From the NCBI GenBank assembly GCA_963576785.1, contig OY756146.1:1798001-1862000 (forward strand): a stretch of 64,000 nucleotides of DNA, in the 5' to 3' direction. This document shows, in pieces, positions 33,901-46,134 of the stretch. The DNA is from Chlorophyllum brunneum. Its lineage: Eukaryota > Basidiomycota > Agaricomycetes > Agaricales > Agaricaceae. Positions within the stretch are counted from its first letter, which is position 1. Each line of letters begins with the position of its first letter. The translations under genes and the position numbers were made by a program. The notes beneath the pieces were generated by a model. That model was not told the DNA's origin. It made no database searches and saw nothing but the letters and a program-made list of their open reading frames with translations.

Positions 33901-35576
33901 CACGGACCGACTTGGTGATGACGGCTGAGAAGTTGCTTCGGGTTCAGTATATACTCTACAAGGTAAATGTTTCAATACCTTGGGTTTTACATTACTTATG
34001 CGCTGACGCATTTCAAGATCAATGGCTATGAATATATGCCTAATCATGGTGCGAGCCCTTGTTCTTTCCTGTTCATCACACCAACCTTTGTACTCCAGAA
34101 GCTCGTAATCTCTCAGCGATCAGTGATGATCTAATTAATCTACTGACATCTGTATTGAGCGTACCACACAAGAGACGAGCCTTACAAACACTGGAGACTG
34201 GTCGTGCTCAATTAATATTGGACTTCGTGCATTTGGTGAAGGCAATGTTAATATACCGTTTTTGTTGTCCCGTTGACTCTTTTTCCCTAGGCAGCTCCTC
34301 ATTCCGGTTTACAAAGTCTGGACCTTCGAGAATGGCAGCACAATTTACTATACCGGCTCTCTGTAGCCTCTGGCCTACACCCGCAGTCGTACTTACTGAG
34401 GGATATAGTTACTGATTCGGAATGGGATACTGATTCCGAAGATCAGACCTACCAAGGCCATCATGGTGAACAACGCTTGCATCTGCAAGCCGTATGGCTG
34501 GGAAAACAGGCAGAGTTGAGCTACACTGTTGAGGTCTGTTCGTTCTGCTGTGTTTTCCTACTTTCCTTTTGACCTGGTCTTTGAATAGGGACTTTCTCGT
34601 GCAGCTTCCCTGTGGTCACAACTTCACCATCCCAACGTAGTACCTTTTTATGGCATGTGTTTTCCAGATGATGATCACAAAAAGCTCTGTCTTGTGACTC
34701 CCTGGATGGCCAATGGTAATATAAGGATGTTTCTTGACAACAATCCTCTCGCGCCACGTAAACCACTTGTATGTGTCTCTTCTGTCGATAATCATGTAAT
34801 TGATGGACGTTTTCTCGAAGATCTACGACATTGCCAAGGGCCTCCAATATTTACATAGTCGGGACATCATCCATTGCAATATCTTGGGCGTAAGTTTAGT
34901 CCTCTCTCTCACTTGCACTCTTCTGAATTTCGTAAATACAGGAGACTGTTTCTGTGAATGATATCGGGCGAGCATGCATTACGCACTTCTTTGGGAGCTG
35001 GGTAGGCCCTGGGACAGGTTCATTTACAATATCTTCGCTTGTGACTGAGGGTCTGGACCCCAGCTGGCAAGCACCCGAGTCACTTGGAGACGAGTATGAA
35101 GCAACTCAAGCCACTGATATATGGAGATTCGGCTGTGTCTGCTACGAGGTATGGACATATGTACCTTTCTCTCAAAACCAAAGATCCTACTATATGACTA
35201 GGTCATGACACGACAGGATCCCTACTATCACATATCCACTGCAATCGAGACCCTTCGTGCAATCATTGAAGGCAAATTGCCAATTCGTCCCGAGGAAAAC
35301 AGTGCCTCAGATTTGGACCAAATTGACAATGACATGTGGAATTTGATGAACCGTTGCTGGGCACGCAAGCCAGAAGACCGCCCAACAGCAGACCAGATCG
35401 TAGAGGAGCTCGAGTCGTGGGGCCTCGGGAAGCACAAGGATGATGAATTTCAGATGTATGTGCTAGAAGAGCACCAAGTCCTTCGGAACGAGATGAGGAA
35501 GTATCCGAATGTCGAGATTGACTTTGCGAAGGTTCAGGAGATCCTCGAAGAGGTGAATGCTTTACAGGATGACTGA
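30224..35576 (+). CDS. Tri-kinase gene, right copy (divergent paralog)
   Basis: Same order as the left gene: helical N-terminus (30224-30700), linker (PDESSSSESGDAPTVPSNGD, about 30750-30915), units C', B' and A', stop TGA at 35574-35576. Intron positions agree with the left gene, for example after the KTNK/KAGK codons, before ILEKILERVQLWST and after PRKPL or PRKQL in the hinge exon. The similarity is clear but moderate outside the conserved motifs, so this is an old inverted duplication. Exon 1 carries a one-base deletion relative to its relatives near 30260-30275, which breaks the frame after the ATG; the gene may be a pseudogene, start elsewhere or contain an assembly error. Confidence 0.65.
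31050..32505 (+). other. Kinase unit C', right gene (catalytically plausible)
   Basis: Helical module LIALFTLASILSTPEKRKAL, then MLYPSWYVLKDITDYRPRD, GGMFGDIFSGKQG, and the lysine in LELCLKLV (31440-31442). Hinge ICLVSPWMDNGNVEAYL, catalytic loop IIHGDLKA (31833-31847), CIADFGSS (DFG at 31947-31955), WVSPELLQEE, ASDVWALGCVCYE, MNRCWSQDPEARPTCREIL and VQGILDQ. K, D and D are present, as in left unit C. Confidence 0.75.
32530..33965 (+). other. Kinase unit B', right gene (pseudokinase)
   Basis: Module SSVLGDPRKSQAVQELKDE, then GLYPQRYVLSDITL; lysine kept in PLCVKVFKQA. The catalytic loop is IVHGRLKM (HGR at 33356-33364), DFG is DLG (33467-33475), and the APE region is WSAPELLGGE. The end is CLARELRGRPTAQEILLRL and LLRVQYILYK. 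The same two substitutions as in left unit B show that the pseudokinase state predates the duplication. Confidence 0.72.
34080..35576 (+). other. Kinase unit A', right gene (degenerate pseudokinase)
   Basis: Module NLLTSVLSVPHKRRALQTLE, then GLHPQSYLLRDIVT; the lysine position reads LHLQAVW (Gln). Hinge LCLVTPWMANGNIRMFL; catalytic loop IIHCNILG (HRD replaced by HCN, 34872-34880); DFG replaced by HFF (34984-34992); PSWQAPESLGDE; ATDIWRFGCVCYEV; MNRCWARKPEDRPTADQI; VQEILEEVNALQDD-stop. More degenerate than left unit A. Confidence 0.75.
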
Positions 35577-37296
35577 TCTTTGGTTTCTATGGTCGTGGCT
35601 TTGTGCTTCCAGGCGGCGGAGTGGAGGGGTGTATTGTATGTTGATGGCCGTTTTGTGTGTGTCCCTACTATACTTCCATTGTTGGGTAGTTGATTCAGAG
35701 ATTTGTACCATTACAAGCATAAAGAATCATTTGATTATCAATGATGAAATAAAGAAGCAGGCGACAATTTCATGGCAGAGGTCAGGCAGGAAAGGTAGAA
35801 TGGCTATTGGCAGTGCACGGATCATAGAGAGATGAGGAAAAAAGTTGGGTTCAAACATAGCAGAGAGCAAAATGGGTTATTGATCCTGCTGCCAGTTGGT
35901 GGTGTTTACAAGAATACAATCCAAGCCAGAGTCAGTACTAATGAAAAAGATAAAGATGTTGTCCTACTTCATGTTTACACCTAACCCTCAATGAGTATAT
36001 CCAGCAACCAGGTTAATGAAGGACAAACATTGCAAGCACACACAAGATGGATCTGTCATAGTAATCTGCTACCTGTTGAACTCTATATACTGTCAAGCCA
36101 GGCCTTGCATGTAACCACCTTTGATCTGTTTCCAGGAACCCAGCTATCCCATATGGCAGAGAAAGAAGAACTGTGCACCTGCCACAAAATTAATGACACT
36201 TGCTGGTCAATAGGCAAGAGTCAGTGTGGGTTATGCAGGTAGGAATGTTGGGTGGGGACCTGTGGTTAGGGACTGAAAGTAGTTTACAGAATGTATCAAT
36301 GGATAGATCACTGGTACATGAGATAAGATGCTTACTTCACTTTTTAAACATCTAGGGGGGGTTGGAGGGTGAAAGTTCTGGAAGTCAGTGAATCTGGGAA
36401 GTTGTAAATTACTACAATTTTAGAAGAATCTGAGATTAGCAATTTGAGCAACTTCCAAGATTGCAGAGGGCCCAGAGGTAGATGTTATCTTTTTGACCTA
36501 AATCTAATAGAGTATAGGATCATGTGACTCTGTAAGTAAAAAGAAGCATGAAATATCCTTTGATGAGAAGTAACATGGAAGTCCTCAATTGACCTACTAT
36601 TAGTTTCTGCTACCCTTCCCCACACTCCCAGGCACAATATTCAAGATTATCTCAACTCAGACCACCCACCCTTGCTAATCCACCTCCCAATCTCTCAAGC
36701 CAATCTTATTATTGAGAAATTAGTTATCCTCTGGGAATTTGATAAGAAGACCAAGTTCCTGTGGAGGGTATCCCCAACCTGGACTGGCCTCTAGTAACTC
36801 TGGACAATCTTGAGTTGTCTGTTGACATTGCTAAAACTTAATAGTATCCAGACTTTTTGTAGAAATGTCTATAAGGTTTTTCTCAGATTTAACATAAAAT
36901 ACAACCTGTCTCAACAAGTTCATGGATGAATTGCCAGTGAATTGTGATATGTTTGGATCAATGTTCAATCCCAGTCAAAAGTCCCTTCATGGGTTTTCTG
37001 AGAAATCATGAAATGATGATAAACATATGAAAACATATTGACTGAATTGAGAACTATGTTGACCTCAAACTCTGATCTGATCTCATCATACAATTCCTGA
37101 AATGGTCATCTTGCAGGCAGTACTTTGTAGTAGATTGCTACCTCTTCTCTGTCTGACAGGCCCACTAACACCCATGTCCCATTCTACTGACCCACCCATT
37201 CTTCCACTATATAGGCCATGCTATTTCCCACTGGCTTGAGTATGCTTAACTACTTGTTAATCTTGCACACAACTATTATATCTTCAACCTTTCACT
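35577..37296. other. Region between the kinase gene and the CACTA transposon
   Basis: No supported gene. One short frame (35991-36242) ends in CTCHKINDTCWSIG but has no family. The left terminal inverted repeat of the CACTA element should lie here or further left; I could not identify it. Confidence 0.5.
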
Positions 37297-40200
37297 ATGC
37301 AGGCCCCTCCCAATACTGTTCTCTGCAACTGTCCAACTGAATACCATGGAGGTACTTATGTACATCCAAAGACATGGGAGCAGCATGCCAAGAAATGGGC
37401 AAGACTCTTGGCTCAACAAGCCCAGGAAAATCAGCAACAAGATGTGGTGTGTACTCATGTGATATCATATATATTCCTTATCCTAACATGTTTTTAGGCC
37501 AGTAACATGCCTTCAACATTTACAGAGTTAGAGTCCCCAACTGAGCATAACTTTGGACCCCTAGTTCCTGGTAGTGACATAATAGATACATATTCTAGAC
37601 TTAGCTATTCTGTTCACTTGCTTACTGTATCCATTTAGCAGCTGTTCATACTATCCTTCCCTCACACATTCCCAGTCATACATTGGGTGTGTATCCTGGT
37701 GATAGCATAACCCCCTCAGAAGTTGCTAATACTGATACCAACATGCCTAACATCATGCCTCTCGAGAACTACACTGATGATGAGCACGGAAACACTGGAG
37801 TAGCCTATACAAAAGACTAAGCAAGCACTCACAGCTATGCTAGTAGGGTCAATGATAATACCTACCCACATTTTCAACATTTCCCTAGTAGCAAAGATGA
37901 AGACAAGAAGCTTTTCTCCTATGATGAAGATAGTCCAACTAATATCTTTCCTTACACAAAGGAACCTTTGGACACCAGTCATATATCCTGGCAAGGTTTA
38001 GTGCAACAGTACACTATGCATCACATTCCTCTCCCCCCCCCTTTCAAATACCACAACATCTACCCCCCTCTATTTCACCAATACTATATTAAACCATGTT
38101 CTTGGCTCTATGCCATTAGGTCATAGCCAACATGAGCTCCAGTTATCTGTCCAATACATTGATCTACTCCAAAGTGCTACACTTGAGAATTCCGCTATGA
38201 ATTCAGAGGATATTGAGCGACTTTGGAGGCCAAGCATGGAGCATGTCAACCTTGAAGATAACTTTGACGAAAAGTTGTCAATTGACCTTTTCCTTGTCTT
38301 GCAGACATATCCTGATACTGTTTATTCCAAGGTGATTTCAATACTCAACAAGGCACAACCCTTTTTATCCCTCCTTTCCCTCTATCATGTCAAAAATATT
38401 ACACAGAAGCTATCTGGAGTAGTGACTATTGAGCATAACATATGCCCAAAGTTGTGCATTGCTTATATGGGCTCTCTTGCTAGCAATGAAGTATGCTATG
38501 AGTGTGGCTTATCATGCTGGAATCCAAAGTATGCTGATCATAAGGTTCCCACTGTGAAGTTTATAACTATTACCATTGGATCACAACTACAAGCCTTCTA
38601 TGCCTCACTAGAGACTGCAAAATTGATGCAGTATTGCTGTGAGTGGACAATACCAATCCTTGAGCAAATGCAATCAGAGAATGAGGTGAAATTCAAGATT
38701 TATGATGATATTTTCACAAGCCATGAATATACCCACCTTATCAAGTCCGGAACTGTCAATGATAGCACCATCCTTCTCATACTTTTAATTGATGGTGCCC
38801 AGCTCTACCAGTACCATTCATCTGATTGCTGGATGTTAATTTGGGTTATCCTGGAGTTGTCTCCCACATTGTACTACAAGAAGTGTTATGTCCTTCCTGC
38901 TGGATTTATTCTTGGACCAGAAAAACCTAAAAATCTTGACACATTCCTCTTTCCTGGCCTCAAACATATATCTGCTCTTCAAAAAAAGAGTTTGAAAGTC
39001 TGGGATGCTGCCATGAACCACATTCTCACAAAATATTCCCAAGTCTTTCTTGATACAGCAGATATACCAGAAATGGCAAGAATGAGTGGTATTATTGGAT
39101 ATAAGGAAGTAAAAGGTTGTCGGAACTACTGCAGCATGAAAACATGTCACCTACAAGGAGCTTCACATTATTATCCTATTTTACTGAAGCTTAATGGTAA
39201 TATGCTATTAGGATTAAATTATCCAGACATTGATCTTAATCAAGAGAACCCTTATTTCTCCCAAATTGAATACAACAACAATGCTATAACCCTTCTTACA
39301 TCATCTTCTTGTAACTTTGATGAATATTGCAAAGTAACTGGACTTACCAAGCCAAGCATTTTCAACAGTTTACATTTACCAGCCCTTGGAGCCCCAGGTG
39401 CCTTTCCAGTTGATATCATGCACCTTTTTGCTCTCAATATTCCTGAGCTTCTGTTGAGCCTTTAGTGAGGGACCATAAAGCCATCATGGGAGTCAGAGAG
39501 TAGCCTCCCATGGAAAGTTCTTGTAGGGGAAACATGGAAGACACATGGCAGGAGTGTTGCATCATTACATCAATATCTCCCTTATACATATGAACAACCT
39601 CCTCAGAATCCAGCTGAAAAGATCAATAGTGGTTATAAGGTGGCCAAATGGAACACATATTTTTGGGGCTACCTTCCTGCCCTTCTTGATGGCATTCTTC
39701 CTAATCCATACTACCAAAACTTTTGCAAGCTTGTTTGTATTGTTTGGCTTATAACCCAATATCAAATTTGTAGTAATGAACTTGACGAAGTACAGAAATT
39801 GGTGGTTGAGTTTCTCATTGAGTATAAGACAATATATGTTGACCAAAGGCAGAGTAAGTCCCATAAATCTACTCAGTGTATAGATAAGTCTAAATATGAA
39901 TTTTAGGTCATATCTATTTTGTACATCAATGTCTCCATACACTATGGCATCTTGGACCAGAAACATGACATTTGGGGCCTCCTTGTCTTTATGCACAATG
40001 GACTATGGAGCAGACAATTGGAAACCTTGGACAAAAAATTCACTTACACCCTAATCCATATGCAAACCTTACTCAACATAGAATTGCTCAATATGTTGCC
40101 AACTCAATTTATACACAATACCCTTCTCTTTGAAGTAGAACTCCAGATCTTCCCCATGGTGCAATCACTTCACATGGGGACTATGCACTTTTACATCCAT

Positions 40201-40636
40201 AGGAAGAATCACCATCAATAATATGAAATGATGAATTTGCTGCACTTCAACAATATGTAAAATTGTATCTAGTAGTGACTATCTCACAGTATGTCATACA
40301 GTATGGTTGGATTCAACTTCCAAATAGCTATCGAGTTTGGTGTGCCTGGAAAGAGGATGACTGTAAACATGAGCCACATATATCATGGATAGTCAAGGTA
40401 TGTTATACCATTTATTATTTAATGCATCATAATTTAATCTACTTACTAGTTAAAGCTTATCGACTTCCACTTTCACACACCTCTTGTTGGAGAGGTGCTC
40501 TACTTCTTTCAGGTCAAGACTACAGACATGCAGAGTACACAAACATGTGCAATGGTATCTCTGATGTCTGGTTTTGATGAAAATATAAGGTACAAAACCT
40601 TTGATGTCCTATGGTTATGCCATTTTGAGTAGTATG
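37297..40636 (+). pseudogene. CACTA/EnSpm Tnp2-type transposase, first part (interrupted by Copia)
   Basis: Exon 1 starts at ATG 37297 (LCNCPTEYHGGTYVHPKTWE) and ends before an intron (GTGTGTACTC...TTTTTAG, 37448-37498). The core runs 38110-39465: NEVCYECGLSCW zinc-like pair, LIDGAQLYQYHSSDCWMLIW, CYVLPAGFILGPEKPKNLDT, FLFPGLKHISALQKKSL, GCRNYCSMKTCHLQGASHYY and FPVDIMHLFALNIPELLL. It then continues through frame changes with NPAEKINSGYKVAKW, LPALLDGILPNPYYQNFCKL and WTMEQTIGNLGQKI, and YKTFDVLWLCHFE just before the Copia insertion. These are hallmarks of basidiomycete Tnp2/CACTA transposases. Many stops and frameshifts show decay. Confidence 0.85.
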
Positions 40637-41208
40637 TGTTGAAGTTTCGGACATATTCTAGAAATAGACTATGAAGTCATTATGATAATAATAGACTGAT
40701 CCGTTACTTTCCAGTAACTTCATTCCGTAGTAACTTCCTATGAGTTGCTCTGCATACGATGAGAGTCATAAGTACTTGATAGATTATTCTACATAGTACC
40801 AATGACTAGATACTACATTCCGCAGTACTCCACAGGCACTACGCCACAGTTAAAGGGAGTCATAAGGAACAATCCATGCAATGCTAGTATTTTATGTAGT
40901 ATGACTCATCTATGTTACAATATGTATATAAACCCCATGTAGCAGACCTAAGTTCTGCATCTTGTTCAATCGAACAACTTCTTCATCATTGCCTATCTCT
41001 TTGAGTACAACACCTCAATCGATCTAATCGACTTTGACCTCTACTTATCTGACGTTAACTGCTTCATCAATAATATCTGTCTATCCGAATTACCTTTCTA
41101 CAGGTATCAGATAGAAGCTTATTATCTCGGTGAGTAGACCCTATGTTCTCTCCCACTGCGTTTACTGCTGCCCCCAGCAAACAACTTGTTACGGTCGTTT
41201 CCTCAACA
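40637..41208 (+). repeat. 5' LTR of Copia-1
   Basis: Bounded by TGTTGAAG and CCTCAACA; TATA box TATATAAA at 40925-40932. By eye it differs from the 3' LTR at about 12 of 572 positions, all transitions, several of them CG against TG or CA. Confidence 0.95.
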
Positions 41209-41224
41209 GGTTATGGGCCCCAGT
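41209..41224 (+). promoter_or_regulatory. Primer-binding site of Copia-1 (initiator tRNA-Met half type)
   Basis: GGTTATGGGCCCCAGT follows the LTR directly. It resembles the copia-type site that pairs with the anticodon arm of initiator tRNA-Met (the CAU loop), meaning priming from an internal tRNA half and not the 3' CCA end. Confidence 0.7.
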
Positions 41225-41367
41225 AGCCTTACCAATGGTTAAACCATTATCATCCCCTCTAACCGAGATAGGATGATAGGGCTTTACCTGACAGAGTTAT
41301 CCTTGTACTTGATCATTGCTGATACGAGAATTTTCTTCTAGAAAGAAATACACTCGACGAAGATATT

Positions 41368-43674
41368 ATGTCTACCAATAATATCGTCGCTGGTTTACCT
41401 AAGCTTAATGGGCCAAAGAACTATGCGTTCTGGTCTAGAAGGCTTCAGGATGCCCTAACCCTCATTTCTGTCACTGGTTCTGACCAGTCCGGATGGACTG
41501 TGACAGACCAGGATCTCTCCCCTAAAAATCCTGCCACTTTAATGGAGGAGGATAGAAGGAGAGAACAATTGAGAGGTCAGGCATTGGCTGTTATTAATGG
41601 CACCTTACCTGATTCCCTGTTACTCCATGGGCATGATGCTCCTGGATTTCTCTGGACTGATTTGAAAACCCGCTTTGGCACACCTTCTCCTGCCGCGGTG
41701 TATTCAATTCTCCAAAGAATGTTGCGAAAGCACATTTCAGGGAATCAAGATCCAGCAATGGATCTAGCTGAATTGAGAACAATGGCTTCTCAATTAGAAA
41801 CAGCTAAAGTAAAATTGCCAGAAGTTCTTGGTGCGATGATCGCTTTGAACGCATTACCACCGGATTGGAATGCTGTGGCACAAACAACATTGGCGAATAA
41901 TCACGATGTTGTAGATATGACCTGGGAGGTAGTTCAGCAGGCTATAAATGTGGAGTGGTCAAGACGTGAAGGGTCAAGACCTAACATGTCTAACCCACAA
42001 GCCTCCTTCGCAGCCACTGCCAACTACCAAACTCGCCCTCAGGGCAATATCCTCAGGACTCGCCCTAGACCACCCTGGAACCACTTCCATCCTGGAGGCA
42101 ATACCAGGGCCCAGCCTGCGAGAGGTCTACGCCACCCTGCCAATCCGAGTGGGCAGCCCCCTCAGCCTTCTCCCCCTTCTCCTACCTGGATTAACGTCCA
42201 GAAGAAGAAGAAGAAGCCCAAAAAGCGCCAGGGTAAACCCCAGGCCCACATGGCGGAAGCCATGGTGGGCTTTGCCGCTGCCACAGAACCAGTGGTCCGT
42301 CGCTTCACTGGTCCGGGGATGACCCCCTTCGACCTGATGAGGCGCATGGATGCGCCTCAACCCGTTCCCGCTCCCGCTCCTCCGACCACTCGTATACTAG
42401 TGAGTGAGAGACCAAAACCACTTACTTGGGTTAATCCCAAGAAGGTCCAGCAGGCACGAGAGAATGCTCGTGCTGAGCTCGAGAAAAAGGTGCGTGCTGA
42501 AGCATGAAACTTATGTTTCACCGCCCTCCTCGAAAACTCACTGCGGATCCAACAGGTGACCACCTGGCGCGACCGCGTCACTGGTCCTTCGCCTATGCAA
42601 ATGGCGAAGAAACATGCTCTCGATCAATACGATCGATGGATGCATGAGGTCTCTCACCCCCGCACCCAACAAGGACAATCGGTGACACCGCCCGGTGCAC
42701 CTTCGGTTCCTTCTGGTCACCCCCCAGGTTGTACCTGTGAGGGACACACGAGGGTGAGTAAATGGTTCACTAAAAATAGTAACCCCGATATTAACGCGAC
42801 TTGCGTCCGTTTCGCTTTTCTTTTACCTCATGGTTTCCCATACGCTTTATTGATTTCTCCCAAATTTGGGAATAAACTCAATTTGGCTATGTATCATGTG
42901 GTAAAGATCCCAAGCATGGACTCCGTTGCCCGGGGTGACTCGCTTGAACCCAGAGAGGTTCGGCCGTACTACCTTCCTCCTCCAGAGGAAATAGTAGCTC
43001 TGGTCGTCAGGACCTACGAAGAGGAGTTTCCTCCTCTTCCAAGGGCCTCCCCTCCTACGGAGCACTTCCAGAGTAAGAGATTCTCTCTTACTCAGAAGAA
43101 CAAGACCGCTGACAGGCGACCTGCCATACTTACAGTGTTGGTAGACGAAGCCTTCAAACGGCTTGAGAGCGAGAAGGAGGTCGATGACCTCATGGCGCCA
43201 GCTCAGGATGTCACCTACGACATCCGCGACCCCAGGAACCCTGCGAACATCGCAGGACCCTCTTCTGGGCCTCTCCCCAAGTCTCCGAAGTCCGAACCTT
43301 TTGCTTCGGCACCTCAATCTGAGGTGTCACTCGGACTCTCATCGACCGACTATGGGAGCGACTTCAAGAAGAAGGGAGGAGCTGGGTACGTGATCAATTC
43401 GATCTCAGATACTCTTACTAACCCTGATACACAGTCCTGTCACCAATATACCGACCGGCTATCTTCGCAAGAAGAAGGGCAAGGGCAAGGGGAAGGGACG
43501 TCGGGGGCCGGGCATGTAATTACGCTATCGGGATCTTTAGGATCCCATAATAATGTTGTTACGAGCGAATCAATGAATGAGAAGTGTTTTAACACTTCTC
43601 AATTTTCTTGTTTCTCCATGCGCATGCCTGATCAGTATTTAAGAGTACCGGATCAATTTAGATCTCGATTGTGA
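41368..43674 (+). pseudogene. Copia-1 Gag region and extended spacer domain
   Basis: From ATG 41368 the frame encodes a Copia Gag of the UBN2/DUF4219 kind (MSTNNIVAGLPKLNGPKNYA, FWSRRLQDALTLIS, LWTDLKTRFGTPSPAAVY) up to a TGA at 42505. It has no CCHC knuckle; a basic run KKKKKPKKRQGK stands in its place. The same frame continues for another 389 codons to a TGA at 43672, with CTCEGHTRVSKWFTKN, LPHGFPYALLISPKFGNKLN and acidic, serine-rich parts. This second block has no family that I recognise. Gag forms the particle shell. Confidence 0.85.
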
Positions 43675-46134
43675 AGCAATGATCAAAGCATAATGCCACT
43701 AGAAGAATATAGTGACGTATGGTTATTAGACTCAGGGGCATCATGTCATTATACCCCTTATGCGGAAGACTTCATCAACTTCGAAGAACTCGAAGTTTCG
43801 ATCCCAATTAAGACTGTAGGAGCACAAAGTCCCTACCTTAATGCGGTTGGTCTTGGCACAGTAATGCTTAAGCATAGAGTCTATAACGGGAAGACTGACA
43901 GCGTTCAACCAACGCAGATATTAATATATCCAGTCTTCCTTCTAAAAGGAACCTCTGAATGACTAATGTCAGTGGGACAGTTATGCCAAGATGGCAAAAC
44001 TGTTAGAACAGATGCCAACGAATCAGTAGTAGTTGATAGCGAAGGAAATGCTATTCTTCAAGCATATCCTTCAGCAAGTCGCAACACTACTTTACATTTT
44101 GTTAATACAAAAATTGTACACTCGGAACAAGCAGCTATGACTGCGGATCCGATCGTTGGCTACAAAGTCGTACATGCAAGATTAGGACACCCCTCTAATC
44201 GTATCCTCAATCATTTTGAGAAAAATACGATTGGGTTTACCCCGGTGCGGATTCCCGAGCAAAAACCAGTCTGTGATGGTTGTGCCAAGGGAAAGATGCA
44301 CCAGAAACCCTTTAGAGAGAACCCTACACGCGCAAAGCATCCATTCGAAAGAATACACTCGGATTTAGTTGAACTTCCGATTCTTTCTTACCATAAATTT
44401 AAATGGGTCATGACCATAATGGACGACTTTTCCTCTCATGGATGGATTCGCTTCCTCCATAGGAAATCAGAAGCAGCAGAAGAAATGAAAAATTTCATTG
44501 CGCTAATTCAGACTCAATACGAGACTAAATTAAAATATCTCTGCACTGATAGAGGAGGAGAGTATGCAACTGACGAGTTGCAATCTCATTTGTGCTCATT
44601 AGGGATCATACATGAGACCAGTGCACCGCACATACACCAACAAAATGGTCGAGTGGAACACTTAAACCGAACTCTAATGGATAAAGCAGAAGCCATATGG
44701 CATCATGCTTGTATTTCTGATAGTTGGTGGGAGTTTTCTATAGATCATGCAATACATATCTATAATAAAACACCGGTATCACGGCTCATGTGGAAAACAC
44801 CTTATGAAGTGTTGAATCAGAAGATTCCAGACATCTCCAAAGAGAGAGTCTTTGGCTGCAGTGCTTATGTCTTTCTCCCAAAAGAGATAAGAGACAATAA
44901 ACTGACAGCGAAGTCAGAACTCATGATTTTCCTTGGTTGGACATCAGACAGGAAAAATTATCGTTTCATGAGGCACCTAAATGGAAATGTAATCTATACA
45001 TCTCCAACAGCCGTATTCAGCGAAGAACACTTCCCTAAATGTGTTGGGAAGAAGCGAGAAGAATGGATGAACCAACCATCATCTTCTACTTCTCGAAGTA
45101 CACCTTCGGAAGTTATTGTCTTCCATGCTCCAGATCCATCTACTGGTTTACCTATTGATAAACTACCAAGCCCTATTCCCCGAACTTCTACCGAAAGTTC
45201 TCCAGAAGACAGGACTTATAGATCTGTACATGGACGAATTCCAACTCCTTTCCCTGAACCTAAAAAGAATAAAGGAAAGGGAAAAGCACCAAATATCGAT
45301 ACTGATGTTCAGGAGGAGTGGGATGGTATTGTGCAAAACATTCTCTTTCCATCAAGAGAAGCACAAACACCAGAAGATGATGACAGTGATGGATTATCTT
45401 ATGCTGATCCACCTAATCACCCTGAAGGTCCAAACCATCCGCCTTCTCTAAGAGATGATCCGGATGTACAGCCTTTCATACCCTATACCCCTGTCGAAGA
45501 TGATCGGGATGCTGGTCCTTCTGTACCACGAGGTCACTCGGATCAAATACTGGTTCCTGAAATACCTCAGAGACCGCAAAGAACCAGAAAAGTACCTGAA
45601 CGTCCAGGAAACTTCTATGGTTCTACGAAGCATCCGACCAAAATACTCCAGGACTATGAGATGTTCCAACCTCCTAAGTCGAAATTAACAAGTTCTACAA
45701 GTAGACTTGTTAGACAAATTCGATCAGAGGCTTCCAAACCTGGAATAATCGATAGACGTTCTCAGCATGAAGCTTCTACATTAGAAGACTTATGCAGAGA
45801 AGGAGGAGTAGGGATGATCAATTATCTGTGCGCTCAAAAAGTCGAATCACCATTAGTTCCTATTTCTTTCAAGGATCTAAATCGACTACCATCAGAAGAG
45901 AAATCTAAATGGTGGAAGGCGTGCTTAGAAGAGTTAAATTCACTCAAAGAAAGACATGTTTATGACTTAGCTAAACTTCCGCCTGGAAGAAAAGCTGTCA
46001 AAAATAGATGGGTCTTTACACCCAAATCAGACGGTCGATACTGTGCTCGACTAGTAGCAAAAGGATTCTCTCAGATAGAGGGAATCGATTACGATGAACT
46101 ATTTTCACCAGTAGTCCATTATGAGACAGCATGA
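43675..46134 (+). pseudogene. Copia-1 protease, integrase and start of RT
   Basis: Same frame. The protease active site is WLLDSGASCHYT (about 43720-43755). A TGA at 43960 stands in the motif GTSE-stop-LMSVGQL, where Copia elements have Arg. Integrase has the zinc part ARLGHPSNRIL...CDGCAKGKM and DDE residues in ERIHSDLVELP, LCTDRGGEYA and QNGRVEHLNRTL. A disordered linker with KNKGKGKAPN follows. The RT begins PPGRKAVKNRWVFTPKSDG and RLVAKGFSQIEGIDYDELF. The TGA at 46132 replaces the Arg of the YETxRL motif. Confidence 0.92.

Noticed and set aside
35991..36242. An 83-codon frame with a CTCH..C ending
   Set aside because: Too short, no family, no conserved copy elsewhere in the window.
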